Shown here: positions 1-8,225 of the stretch, piece by piece | Numbering within the stretch: the stretch's first letter is position 1 | Layout: each line of letters starts with the position of its first letter | DNA from: Nitrospinaceae bacterium | GTDB lineage: Bacteria > Nitrospinota > Nitrospinia > Nitrospinales > Nitrospinaceae | Direction of reading: 5' to 3' | DNA: 47,184 nucleotides | Assembly (NCBI GenBank): GCA_029261395.1 | Contig: JAJDBJ010000055.1 | Span: 1 to 47,184, forward strand | Program-made: the position numbers and the translations under genes | Notes under the pieces: model-generated | Seen by the model: the letters and a program-made list of their open reading frames with translations, nothing else | What the model was told of the DNA's origin: nothing | Databases searched by the model: none

Positions 1-657
1 ACACGCACCGGCAAATACCTCCTGCTCCACAATGACAAGGGAGCCCTACTCTTGCATCTGGGCATGAGTGGACGTGTGACTCAGTCTTCATCCCTGCAAC
101 CCGAAGAAAAACACACACACGCCATCTTTCATTTCGCGCCGGAAACTTATTTGCATTTCATCGACACGCGTAGATTCGGGTGCATCCTGTGGATACCGAA
201 GGACGAAGGGCATCCCCTGCTGGATCACCTCGGACCCGACCCGTTTTCCGATCTAGCGACACCTGAATTATTCAAGGAACGCGCACGTACCTGCAAAGGT
301 CCAATCAAAGGCTTCATAATGAATGCGACGCGCATCGTGGGGATCGGCAACATCTATGCCTGCGAAGCCCTGTTCGAGGCGGGGATTCATCCCATGAAGT
401 CGGCGAACAAACTCAGCAAACCGCAATGGGAGAAACTATTAGGTGAGGTGAGAAAAGTATTACGGAAAAGTATTGAAGCGGGAGGCACCACGCTCCGCGA
501 TTTTTTCGACACCGACGGCAACCCCGGCTACTTCGCACTCGACTTATCCGTCTACGGTAAGGAAGGCGAGCCCTGCCCCCGCTGCAAAAACCCGATCAGC
601 CGTACCGTCCACACCGCCCGCTCCACCTTCTTCTGCAAAACCTGCCAGAAAAGATAA
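1..657 (+). CDS. mutM: Formamidopyrimidine-DNA glycosylase, 5' end outside window
   Basis: Base-excision repair enzyme (Fpg) that removes 8-oxoguanine and other oxidised purines and nicks the strand. The frame is open from base 1: it begins inside the RTGKYLLL segment, so about 50 N-terminal residues, including the catalytic Pro-Glu start, lie outside the window. Visible hallmarks are LLLHLGMSGRV, the DTRRFG strand, the H2TH segment GIGNIYACEALFEAGIHP and a C-terminal C-x2-C-x16-C-x2-C zinc finger in the last 27 residues. The 218 visible residues plus the missing part match the usual length of about 270. An internal TTG at 52 is not the start, because homologous sequence continues upstream of it. 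No co-transcribed downstream gene is evident. Confidence 0.96.
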   Translation, partial: TRTGKYLLLHNDKGALLLHLGMSGRVTQSSSLQPEEKHTHAIFHFAPETYLHFIDTRRFGCILWIPKDEGHPLLDHLGPDPFSDLATPELFKERARTCKGPIKGFIMNATRIVGIGNIYACEALFEAGIHPMKSANKLSKPQWEKLLGEVRKVLRKSIEAGGTTLRDFFDTDGNPGYFALDLSVYGKEGEPCPRCKNPISRTVHTARSTFFCKTCQKR

Positions 658-671
658 ACATCTAAAACAAA

Positions 672-703
672 TTATCCACAGATGAACACAGATAAACACC
701 GAT
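672..703. repeat. Short dispersed intergenic repeat, 'ATCCACAGATGAACACAG' type
   Basis: This A-rich string begins ATTATCCACAGATGAACACA and continues with GATAAACACCGATG. It is of a kind often seen scattered between genes in many bacterial genomes (my recollection of such families). A related string in the other orientation, CCTCTGTGGTTAATCC, is near 36541. It is not coding. Confidence 0.4.
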
Positions 704-747
704 GAAATATTATTTCTCTAATTAAAGGGATAAAATCCAGACTCTTT

Positions 748-835
748 CCTTCGGCAAGCTCAGGACAGGCTGGCCAAGGCTCCTCAGAATGACAGAGATA
801 TCCAATTTGTCATCCTGAGCGTCAGCGAAGGATCT
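748..835. repeat. Composite of dispersed repeat arms (CTGAGC..GAAGGATC type)
   Basis: Between mutM and the radical SAM gene lie two oppositely oriented arms: CCTTCGGCAAGCTCAGGACA at 748-767 and GTCATCCTGAGCGTCAGCGA from 809. They share the GTCA-CCTGAGC...CGAAGG theme with the inverted repeat at 23321-23387 and the half at 36379-36406. The remainder of the 292-base gap (658-949) holds short strings of the same kind and no plausible gene. Confidence 0.6.
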
Positions 836-850
836 CGGTTTTCATCCTGA

Positions 851-868
851 AAATCCTGTTATCCTGTC
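851..868. repeat. 18-bp repeat, copy 1 (AAATCCTGTTATCCTGTC)
   Basis: AAATCCTGTTATCCTGTC occurs here and again, identical and in the same orientation, at 36564-36581, about 35.7 kb away. A shortened variant on the opposite strand (GGATAACAGGAT) sits near 36423. In both places it lies in a gene-free gap next to other dispersed repeats. Confidence 0.7.
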
Positions 869-961
869 TAAGGTTTTTTAAATCAGCTCCGGCGCTTCAC
901 CGGTCCTGCTCTCCTGTCTAATATTTTTCCCTCCCGGCCTCAAAATGGTATGCTAGGCGGC

Positions 962-2602
962 ATGAATCCATCCATCGGTATTGTCACGTTGAACGCGAAG
1001 TTCATTCATTCGTCGCTGAGCCTGCGCTACCTGCGTAATGCGGCGCGGCGGGCGGGATTCGAGAACGTCTGGATTCAGGAATTCATCATCAACCAGCCGG
1101 TGTGGAAAATCGCCGCGGAAATCCTGAAACAAAAGCCGGATATCCTGGGCCTCAGTGTCTACATCTGGAACCGGAAGCAGAGCTTCGAATTACTTGAATA
1201 CTTGCGGAAACAAAGTCCAAACATGAAAATCGTGCTGGGCGGTCCGGAGGTTTCGTTCGAGCCGGAACTGCCGGAGGGCTACACACTGATCGCCGGGGAA
1301 GGTGAAAACAAGTGGGTGGAGTACCTCAACTTCGCCGCCAAGGGGGAATCGCCTCCACAAAAAACGCTGGAATACTGGAACACCTACGGCAACGACCTGC
1401 CGGACCTGCATCCGCCGTACATCGAAGAGGATTACGACGCACTCAAAAACCGCTACGCCTATATCGAAGCCTCGCGCGGGTGCCCCTACCTGTGCTCGTT
1501 CTGCCTGTCGGCACTCGACAAGAAGGTAAGATACTTCGACGACACTGACATCCGCAAGCAGATCCAGCGCCTCATCGAAAACGGCACGCATAAAGTCAAG
1601 TTCATTGACCGGACATTCAATCTCCAGCCGAAGCGCATGATGAACCTTATGCAGTGGCTGACGCAGTTTGAAGGTACGGAATTTCATTTCGAAGTGGTCG
1701 GCGACCTGCTCAATGACGACATGATGCGCTTCATCGCTACCGTGCCGCAGGGCATGTTCCAGTTCGAGATCGGTATCCAGACCACGACGGAAGAAGTGCA
1801 GACCACCGTCCACCGCAAACAGAGCAATACCAAATTATTTAATACGATCGAAACCCTCATCCAGCAGGACCGCGTGCACCTGCATTGCGACCTCATTTTC
1901 GGCTTGCCGGGAGAAACGCTGGACGAACTGATGGAATCGTTCACCGAGGTGTTAAAACTCAAACCGCACGAACTGCAACTCGGCTTCCTGAAATTTTTGC
2001 CCGGCGCGCCGATCCGCAACAAGATCGAATCGCACGAATACCGTTACCTGTCGTTTCCGCCATACGAATTCTTGTCGCACAAAGATTTATCGGCGGATGA
2101 AGTCCGGTTCCTGAAACAGTTCAACGAAACGTTTGACCTGTTTTACAACTCGAAGCGGTTCCAGTTTTCCCTCGACCACCTGTTCCAGAGCCTATCGCCG
2201 GTAGAAGTTTTCAAGCAGTTGATGGCCGCCCTCGAAAAAGAGAACAAGGTATTGAATGCGCTGTCGCTCGATATCCAGTACCGCATTTTCGCCGATACCT
2301 TTTGTCCGGACGACGACCCGTTGGCATGGGACCTCCTCCAACTCGATTACCTGTACCACCAGCGCAGTTACCGATTACCGGGATTCATGGTAGAGCGGCT
2401 GACCTCGAACGGCTCCGCCCGCACCAAAACCTGGGACGGCGACCGCAAAACGATGGTGGTGCCATTCCGCCATACGCTGGAATGGCAGGGTCCCGAGCCG
2501 AAACTCATCCCCTCCCCCAACCCCGTGTATTACGCCGTGGCGCACGGCGACGCCGCCTCCGGGTACATCGCACGACCCCGAATCGAGCGGGTCGAGGCCT
2601 AA
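962..2602 (+). CDS. B12-binding-domain radical SAM protein (DUF4080 type)
   Basis: The N-terminal ~140 residues look like a cobalamin-binding Rossmann domain (IGIVTLNAKF start, PDILGLSVYIWN, IVLGGPEVSFEPE). A radical SAM core follows with the cluster motif C-x3-C-x2-C in EASRGCPYLCSFC. The C-terminal part fits the DUF4080 family, whose substrate is unknown. It probably does a radical methylation or rearrangement using SAM and a [4Fe-4S] cluster. ATG codons at 950 and 962 are both possible. I prefer 962 because family members begin only a few residues before the first strand. An AGGCGG string sits too close to 962 to be an ideal ribosome site. It is a single gene, preceded by repeats and followed 106 bases later by ilvD. 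Confidence 0.85.
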   Translation: MNPSIGIVTLNAKFIHSSLSLRYLRNAARRAGFENVWIQEFIINQPVWKIAAEILKQKPDILGLSVYIWNRKQSFELLEYLRKQSPNMKIVLGGPEVSFEPELPEGYTLIAGEGENKWVEYLNFAAKGESPPQKTLEYWNTYGNDLPDLHPPYIEEDYDALKNRYAYIEASRGCPYLCSFCLSALDKKVRYFDDTDIRKQIQRLIENGTHKVKFIDRTFNLQPKRMMNLMQWLTQFEGTEFHFEVVGDLLNDDMMRFIATVPQGMFQFEIGIQTTTEEVQTTVHRKQSNTKLFNTIETLIQQDRVHLHCDLIFGLPGETLDELMESFTEVLKLKPHELQLGFLKFLPGAPIRNKIESHEYRYLSFPPYEFLSHKDLSADEVRFLKQFNETFDLFYNSKRFQFSLDHLFQSLSPVEVFKQLMAALEKENKVLNALSLDIQYRIFADTFCPDDDPLAWDLLQLDYLYHQRSYRLPGFMVERLTSNGSARTKTWDGDRKTMVVPFRHTLEWQGPEPKLIPSPNPVYYAVAHGDAASGYIARPRIERVEA

Positions 2603-2708
2603 TCTCACATTTTATTTTAAATTTCCCCTGCCAGGGGTTATGATGTCGATTTTCCACACTAAATCATCCCAACAGCCCCCCGCCGGGGCCTGACAAGGAG
2701 TACCGAGA

Positions 2709-4400
2709 ATGCCGGAGAGCAGTAACGACCAATTGAACAAGAAAAGCCGCCTGATCACCGAAGGCGACAAACGCTCGCCCAACCGCGCCATGTTGCGCGC
2801 CGTCGGATTCAACGACGCAGATTTCACCAAACCGATCATCGGAGTCGCCAACGGGCAGAGCAACATCACCCCGTGCAACGCCGGCCTCGGCAAACTGGCA
2901 GACATCGCCATGGCGGAAATCACCCATAGCGGCGGCATGCCGCAGATGTTCGGCACCATCACCATCAGCGACGGCATCTCCATGGGCACCGAAGGCATGA
3001 AAGCCTCGCTCATCAGCCGCGAAGTCATCGCCGACTCGATTGAAGTGGTCGGACGCGGCGCGTGTATGGACGCGATGATCACCATCGGCGGATGCGACAA
3101 GAACATGCCCGGCGCGATGATCGCACTGGCACGACTCAACATTCCCAGCATTTTTGTGTACGGCGGCACCATCAAGCCAGGGCATCTCGGCGATCAGGAT
3201 TTGACCGTCGTCAGCGCATTCGAAGCGGTGGGACAGTTCAGCGGCGGCAAGATCGACAAGGATGAATTGACCGCCATCGAAAAGAACGCGTGTCCCGGTT
3301 ACGGCTCCTGCGGCGGCATGTTCACCGCCAACACCATGTCATCGGCCATCGAAGCCATGGGGATGAGCCTGCCGTACAGCTCCACCATGTCCAACGAGGA
3401 CAAGGAAAAAGAATTGAGCACCCAGCAGAGCGCCGCGGCATTGTTCCCCTTATTAAAACAAAACATCCTGCCGTCGGATATCATCACGCGCAAGTCACTC
3501 GAGAATGCGATTGCCGTAGTCATGGCGGTGGGCGGATCGACCAATGCTGTTCTGCATCTGCTCGCCATCGCGCACAGCATCGGCGTTGAGTTGACCATCG
3601 ACGATTTCGAAACGATTCGCAAAAAAGTACCGCACTTCTGCGACCTGAAACCGTCCGGCAAATACGTGACGATCGACTTGCATCAGGCGGGCGGTATTCC
3701 ACAAGTCATGAAGATGCTGTTGAAGGCGGGAATCCTGCACGGCGACTGCATCACCGTCACCGGAAAAACCGTCGCGGAGAATTTGAAGGACATTCCCGAT
3801 GCACCGGCGGCTACACAGGATGTCATTTTGCCGCTCAATACACCGAAGTCGAAGGAAGGCCATTTGGTTATCCTCAAAGGCAATCTGTCGCCCGAGGGAT
3901 GCGTTGCCAAAGTTTCCGGCATCAAGACCCACCGGATCGAAGGCCCCGCGCAGATTTTCAACTCGGAAGAAGAATGCCTCGACGCCATTATCAGCGACAA
4001 GATCAAGGCAGGCGATGTCGTGGTCGTTCGTTACGAAGGACCGCGAGGCGGACCGGGCATGCGCGAAATGCTGGCCCCGACGTCTGCCCTGGTCGGCAAG
4101 GGATTGGGAGAAAGCGTCGGGTTGTTGACCGACGGCCGTTTTTCCGGCGGTTCCTATGGACTGGTGATCGGCCATGTTGCGCCCGAAGCGCAGGTCGGTG
4201 GCGCGATCGGCCTCGTGCAGGAAGGCGACACCATCACCATCGACATTGACAAGAACCTGATTCAGCTCAACGTCAGCGACGCGGAACTGGAAAAACGGAA
4301 ACAGCAATGGCAGGCACCGGCGATTAAATACAAGACTGGAGCGTTGGCCAAATATGCCAAACTGGTTTCCACGGCATCGCGTGGAGCGGTCACCGATTAA
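2709..4400 (+). CDS. ilvD: Dihydroxy-acid dehydratase
   Basis: Cytoplasmic iron-sulfur enzyme that dehydrates 2,3-dihydroxyisovalerate and 2,3-dihydroxy-3-methylvalerate in valine, isoleucine and leucine synthesis. The 563-residue protein has the three expected cluster cysteines, in [18 protein letters not shown] and [12 protein letters not shown], and the C-terminal [10 protein letters not shown] segment. The start is well supported: AAGGAG at 2695-2700, eight bases before ATG. No other branched-chain pathway gene is adjacent. The next gene starts 21 bases after the stop and may be co-transcribed. Confidence 0.98.
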   Translation: MPESSNDQLNKKSRLITEGDKRSPNRAMLRAVGFNDADFTKPIIGVANGQSNITPCNAGLGKLADIAMAEITHSGGMPQMFGTITISDGISMGTEGMKASLISREVIADSIEVVGRGACMDAMITIGGCDKNMPGAMIALARLNIPSIFVYGGTIKPGHLGDQDLTVVSAFEAVGQFSGGKIDKDELTAIEKNACPGYGSCGGMFTANTMSSAIEAMGMSLPYSSTMSNEDKEKELSTQQSAAALFPLLKQNILPSDIITRKSLENAIAVVMAVGGSTNAVLHLLAIAHSIGVELTIDDFETIRKKVPHFCDLKPSGKYVTIDLHQAGGIPQVMKMLLKAGILHGDCITVTGKTVAENLKDIPDAPAATQDVILPLNTPKSKEGHLVILKGNLSPEGCVAKVSGIKTHRIEGPAQIFNSEEECLDAIISDKIKAGDVVVVRYEGPRGGPGMREMLAPTSALVGKGLGESVGLLTDGRFSGGSYGLVIGHVAPEAQVGGAIGLVQEGDTITIDIDKNLIQLNVSDAELEKRKQQWQAPAIKYKTGALAKYAKLVSTASRGAVTD

Positions 4401-4421
4401 ACGAACAGCGCACACGCATCT

Positions 4422-5357
4422 ATGATGAGCATTGACACACAATTGCCCGATACGTTATTCGCCGGCGGACACCGGGTGAATCTCTACTATCTCCACGAAA
4501 TGTTCCGCCGCTCCGCTCAAATGGTGCGGGACCGTTTGCAGGAAGAGACAGGAATCGACGTTCCCATCACCGCCGGCATGTGGGGCGGGTCGTATCTGGT
4601 GGCGGACGACCTGGGCGTTTCGCGGACCAATGTGGTGCGCCTGTATTCGCTGGTCAGTCTGCCGCAGAACACGCCGTTGGACGAACCGGACAACTTCGAA
4701 AAGCTCATGGAAATTTACCGCGATGTCCTGATCGCTAATTGCGGTAAATATCAAATGAAACTGACCGACCCGAAATGGGGCGAAAAAGTTCCGTGCACCA
4801 ACAAGATTCGCCCCACCACCACACTTCAGATGTGGGACGCTACCAAGCGGGTCAATTTTGTCCGTGCGTTCTTCGTCTGGAACAGCGCCACTTGGGCGGA
4901 GTCGATCATCTACGACTCCATACGCAATATCCGGCAAATCAAGGAACTGCTCGACATCAATCGCCGTCCTCCAAAAAAGGCCACGGATGAATTGAAATTC
5001 ATGTTGCAGGATGCGTTGATTATTTACTACACCCTGAAGCCCGCGCTGACGCCCGACTTTGCCGAACACGCCGCACCCATCGTCCAGGAATTATTCGATT
5101 GTTTTATTGGCGGACTGTACGACCCGGAAAAAATCGAGGAGCAGTATCACAAGGTGTATTCCAGCGCACTGGTTTATGGCTACGAAGAAGCGTTGGAGGG
5201 GCCTTACAAAAAAGCGGGGCTGGACATTCACCAGGTCGAAGACTGGCCGGTGGACAAGATCAACTTCGTACCGCAGGAATTGAAGGACACCATGACCCCC
5301 TATCTTGAAGGGACGTTTGAACGCTTCCGAAAAAACCTCGCCAACAAAACAGATTAA
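4422..5357 (+). CDS. Uncharacterised 311-residue soluble protein
   Basis: I do not recognise a family. The protein has no signal peptide and no membrane segment. It is rich in aromatic and acidic residues and mostly helical in character, with notable stretches MWGGSYLVADDLGVSR and FVWNSATWAESIIYDSIR. Codon use resembles ilvD just upstream (21-base gap), which supports a real gene and perhaps a shared transcript. ATG at 4425 is an alternative start three bases on. The TAA stop overlaps the stop of the convergent lipoprotein gene within an ATTAA palindrome, so the two coding regions share four bases. Function unknown. Confidence 0.75.
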   Translation: MMSIDTQLPDTLFAGGHRVNLYYLHEMFRRSAQMVRDRLQEETGIDVPITAGMWGGSYLVADDLGVSRTNVVRLYSLVSLPQNTPLDEPDNFEKLMEIYRDVLIANCGKYQMKLTDPKWGEKVPCTNKIRPTTTLQMWDATKRVNFVRAFFVWNSATWAESIIYDSIRNIRQIKELLDINRRPPKKATDELKFMLQDALIIYYTLKPALTPDFAEHAAPIVQELFDCFIGGLYDPEKIEEQYHKVYSSALVYGYEEALEGPYKKAGLDIHQVEDWPVDKINFVPQELKDTMTPYLEGTFERFRKNLANKTD

Positions 5358-6169
5358 TCCGACCCGTTTCCGAAGTGCAGAAGAATCCAACCCGCGAGGC
5401 CTTTCTGGCCGTTGGTTTCGCGGTTGCCGCCATTCCAGATGGCAACGGCCATTGGCGTTGACCCGGTAAACTGCACGTCATGCTCGTCCGCATTCGTTAA
5501 TTTTCTCTTGAACACGACTTGCCAACCCTTGTCGGTGCGCAATCCCTTGCCGGAAACATTCTGTTCGTCCTGGCGCGTGAGAGTACTGAATCCCTCGGCG
5601 TTCAAATCTTCGACGGGAGATAGTGTCGCCGCTGAATCCTTCTTTGCCGTATCGGCCGTCACCTGACGCACCGCTTTCCACTGCCAGATATTGACCGGAA
5701 ACCCTTCACCGCCCATGGTGATCGGCGGTACTTCTTTATTGGAGTTGAGCGGAAACATGATCGCCGCCTGATCCGTATACAGACGCGACTGGCCGATGCC
5801 ATTGCTCATCGAATCATCCTGCCATTCCAGACGAACCGCGATCTGCGTCTCCGTCCGCGCAACACTGATGAGAACTTTCTTGACGAAAGGATTGGGCCAC
5901 TGCGGGTTGGTGATCAACTGCGGTCCCAAGTCGATAGTCGTTTTCGCTGGCCCTTGTGGGGAATTCCAAAACTTGGAATCAGGCGACAATGGGATATCGC
6001 CGGAAAACTTTTTGACTTTCAATTGCGAGGTGCAGTCGCCCTCTTCCAGACACTTGGAATACTGTGTGTCCGAAGCTCCGCATCCGGAAACAGCTATGAG
6101 CACGCACAACAAACCTACCATCAGGCAGCATCTATCCAAAATCCATCGAGAAAACGAAAAGTTCAACAT
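5354..6169 (-). CDS. Lipoprotein with ethylbenzene-dehydrogenase-type haem b domain (NxrC/EbdC-like)
   Basis: The N-terminus is a lipoprotein signal ending in the lipobox VSGC (Cys30), so the mature protein should be membrane-anchored outside the cytoplasm. The remainder resembles the EB_dh family, the haem-b gamma subunits of periplasmic molybdoenzymes: WPNPFVKKVLISVARTET, AVRLEWQDDS, then ITMGG and FPVNIWQWKA. EbdC binds haem b through one Met and one Lys. The natural candidates here are Met152 (ITMGG) and Lys256 (NGQKGLAGW). It follows an M16 peptidase gene by 17 bases on the same strand. No molybdenum subunit is in the window, so its partner is unknown. It could be an electron carrier for a nitrite-oxidoreductase-type enzyme (inference) or a stand-alone haem lipoprotein. 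Confidence 0.7.
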   Translation of the reverse strand: MLNFSFSRWILDRCCLMVGLLCVLIAVSGCGASDTQYSKCLEEGDCTSQLKVKKFSGDIPLSPDSKFWNSPQGPAKTTIDLGPQLITNPQWPNPFVKKVLISVARTETQIAVRLEWQDDSMSNGIGQSRLYTDQAAIMFPLNSNKEVPPITMGGEGFPVNIWQWKAVRQVTADTAKKDSAATLSPVEDLNAEGFSTLTRQDEQNVSGKGLRTDKGWQVVFKRKLTNADEHDVQFTGSTPMAVAIWNGGNRETNGQKGLAGWILLHFGNGSD

Positions 6170-6186
6170 GACTTATAGGGTTAGAG

Positions 6187-7500
6187 TTAAAATTCGTGGA
6201 TTAACCGTTCAAGCTCAAGGTCGGATTGCGGCGTGTGTGGACCGACCAGCACAACGTTGAGATTGCGCGCCTTAAAAACCGACTCGGCTATTCGGCGGAT
6301 ATCTTCGAGGGTGATCGATTCAACGATATCCTTTTCTTCTTCCAGGGTGATGACTTTGGAATACAACTCGGAAAACCCATACCGCGACACCTGCTTGCCC
6401 GGCTCATCCAATTCCATCGCAAGATCGTACATGTATCTTTTTTTAACGTGATCCAGTTCCTCCAGCGTGACACCGGAATCTAAAAACTTTTTGATCTCGC
6501 TGAAAATCACCTTGATAATGGCCGCCACTTTTTCCGGACGCACAGACACGTCAAAATCGATGGTCCCGGTATCCGCCAGACTGGTGGCGCGGCATTCCAC
6601 CGAATAGGCCAACCCCTGCTCCTCCCGCAGAACCTTTTGCAGACGAGAACTGACACCATCGTCGAAAAGACGGCTGATCAAACTGGCGGCGTAATAATCC
6701 GGATGATTGTAGGAAACCGACCGGAAACAAATTTGCACCTGGTCCTGGCTGTCGACATCTTCCTGAACACGGAATTGCGGTTCTGTTTGATCTTCGCGCA
6801 CGCTATTCAAAAAACAATCTTTTGAGACGGCGGTGCCCCGGCGCTGAATTTTACCGAAATACGTTTGCGCCAGTTGATGGAACTGCGATTGCGCCAGGCA
6901 TCCCGCTCCGACCAACACCATGTTGGAGGGACAATAGTATTGATCGAAATAGTCCCGAAGCATCGCGGTATCGATGGATTTGATTGACTCCTCGGTGCCA
7001 ATCGTCGGCAAAGCCAGCGGGTTGTCCTTGTACATCAGGTCGCAGGCAACGTTATTGATATCCACATTTTCACCCTCGGCGTTCAAATCTTCCAGATACT
7101 CTTCCAAAATGATTCCGCGTTCCAGTTCGATGCCGGGAAACGTAGGATCGGTAAAAAATTCAGCAAACAATTCCATTCCGCGCTCCAATTGGTCATAATG
7201 CGGACTGAAACCGTAATAGGTGTACTCGCTGAGGGTGGAGGCGCGCAGGTCACGGCCGATCTTCTCGAATTCCAGGTTGAGGGAAATGGAATCCGGATAT
7301 TTCCGGTTGCCCCGGAACAGCATGTGTTCCAGAAAATGGGAAATCCCGTTATTCTTCTTATTTTCAAAACGCAGACCGGCACGAACGAACATGGCGACCT
7401 CGGCCGTGTGGATATGAGGCATCTCCACCGCCACCACCGTCAGGCTGTTGGCCAGCGTGCTTCGAAAACTTTTAATTTCAGTATCGGTCTGAAGTCTCAA
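6187..7500 (-). CDS. M16 family zinc peptidase (processing-protease-like)
   Basis: Metallopeptidase of the pitrilysin/insulinase group. The inverted zinc motif HFLEH, in GISHFLEHMLFRG, is followed by the downstream glutamate in RGIILEEYLED. The C-terminal half carries the usual KKRYMYDLAMELDEPGKQVS region. Taking a TTG at 7500 (CAGG five bases upstream) gives 437 residues, the usual single-unit M16B size. The only upstream ATG-type extension, to 7587, adds unconserved residues and overlaps the divergent gene at 7580, so I favour TTG. It is the first gene of a two-gene unit with the haem lipoprotein, 17 bases downstream. Its substrate cannot be told from sequence. Confidence 0.88.
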   Translation of the reverse strand: MRLQTDTEIKSFRSTLANSLTVVAVEMPHIHTAEVAMFVRAGLRFENKKNNGISHFLEHMLFRGNRKYPDSISLNLEFEKIGRDLRASTLSEYTYYGFSPHYDQLERGMELFAEFFTDPTFPGIELERGIILEEYLEDLNAEGENVDINNVACDLMYKDNPLALPTIGTEESIKSIDTAMLRDYFDQYYCPSNMVLVGAGCLAQSQFHQLAQTYFGKIQRRGTAVSKDCFLNSVREDQTEPQFRVQEDVDSQDQVQICFRSVSYNHPDYYAASLISRLFDDGVSSRLQKVLREEQGLAYSVECRATSLADTGTIDFDVSVRPEKVAAIIKVIFSEIKKFLDSGVTLEELDHVKKRYMYDLAMELDEPGKQVSRYGFSELYSKVITLEEEKDIVESITLEDIRRIAESVFKARNLNVVLVGPHTPQSDLELERLIHEF

Positions 7501-7579
7501 GGAAACCTGTATTATAAATTTAAATAATAAAGTTTGTATTATCTCACAAATGGTGCTCCCGCATCCCGGAATAAAATCT

Positions 7580-8218
7580 ATGGACAACGAAAACTGGACT
7601 TCTAAAAATTACGATCTGGCGAATACTTATATTGCGGAGCACGAAGAAGAAGTCCAAACCCGCGCTGTGATCGATTGCGGCAAGGGGGTTCATGCCATCC
7701 TGCCGAAAGGCTTACCGGCACTGAAAATCCGTTTTCACGGATTGTTCATGATCGCCCCGCTACCGCTATTGATGGCCTGTGTCATTTTCCTTCCTCTGTC
7801 CGGATTCCTTGGGGAATGGGAAGTTAACGTCACCACCCTGGGCATTTCCCTGCTGTGCCTGCTGATGCTGGCTGGCCTGATACGGGTGATTCTGGTGATG
7901 CTGAAAGTCCGCGACATGTTTCCCCGTGCATACTTCGTCACGCTGGGACCCGAGGGACTCGCCATGCATTTTTCACGCATCCATTTTCCGGCGGCTCATC
8001 CTAACGCTTATATCACATGGAAAGATGTGGAGTCGGTTCAAAGAACTACCAGCTTCTTTTTGCCGGCGCTATTGCTGGGTCGGCTAGCGGTTCCCGCCCT
8101 CCAGATTGTTTCACGCCAGGGACCGGTCGTCACCATCCCCATGCTTCAGCCGCCCTCCATTCTTGAAGAAGAATTCAGCCAGGCGGAAACGTTGATACAG
8201 CAGAACCTGCCGGGCTGA
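7580..8218 (+). CDS. Small integral membrane protein, two predicted helices, unknown function
   Basis: The product is 212 residues. A hydrophilic N-terminus is followed by two hydrophobic segments (roughly residues 52-76 and 83-107) and then a soluble C-terminal domain whose pattern (YFVTLGPEGLAM, ITWKDVESVQ) recalls bacterial PH-like domains. That likeness is weak. A longer start at 7550 exists, but ATG 7580 gives the natural MDNENW start and clears the AT-rich divergent promoter region shared with the M16 gene. The stop is only seven bases from the dnaE stop on the other strand. No function assigned. Confidence 0.7.
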   Translation: MDNENWTSKNYDLANTYIAEHEEEVQTRAVIDCGKGVHAILPKGLPALKIRFHGLFMIAPLPLLMACVIFLPLSGFLGEWEVNVTTLGISLLCLLMLAGLIRVILVMLKVRDMFPRAYFVTLGPEGLAMHFSRIHFPAAHPNAYITWKDVESVQRTTSFFLPALLLGRLAVPALQIVSRQGPVVTIPMLQPPSILEEEFSQAETLIQQNLPG

Positions 8219-8225
8219 GACCGCC

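Noticed and set aside
2674-2690. Short GC hairpin before ilvD (GCCCC/GGGGC)
   Set aside because: It has no T-run on either strand, the stem is only five bases, and it directly precedes the ilvD ribosome site.
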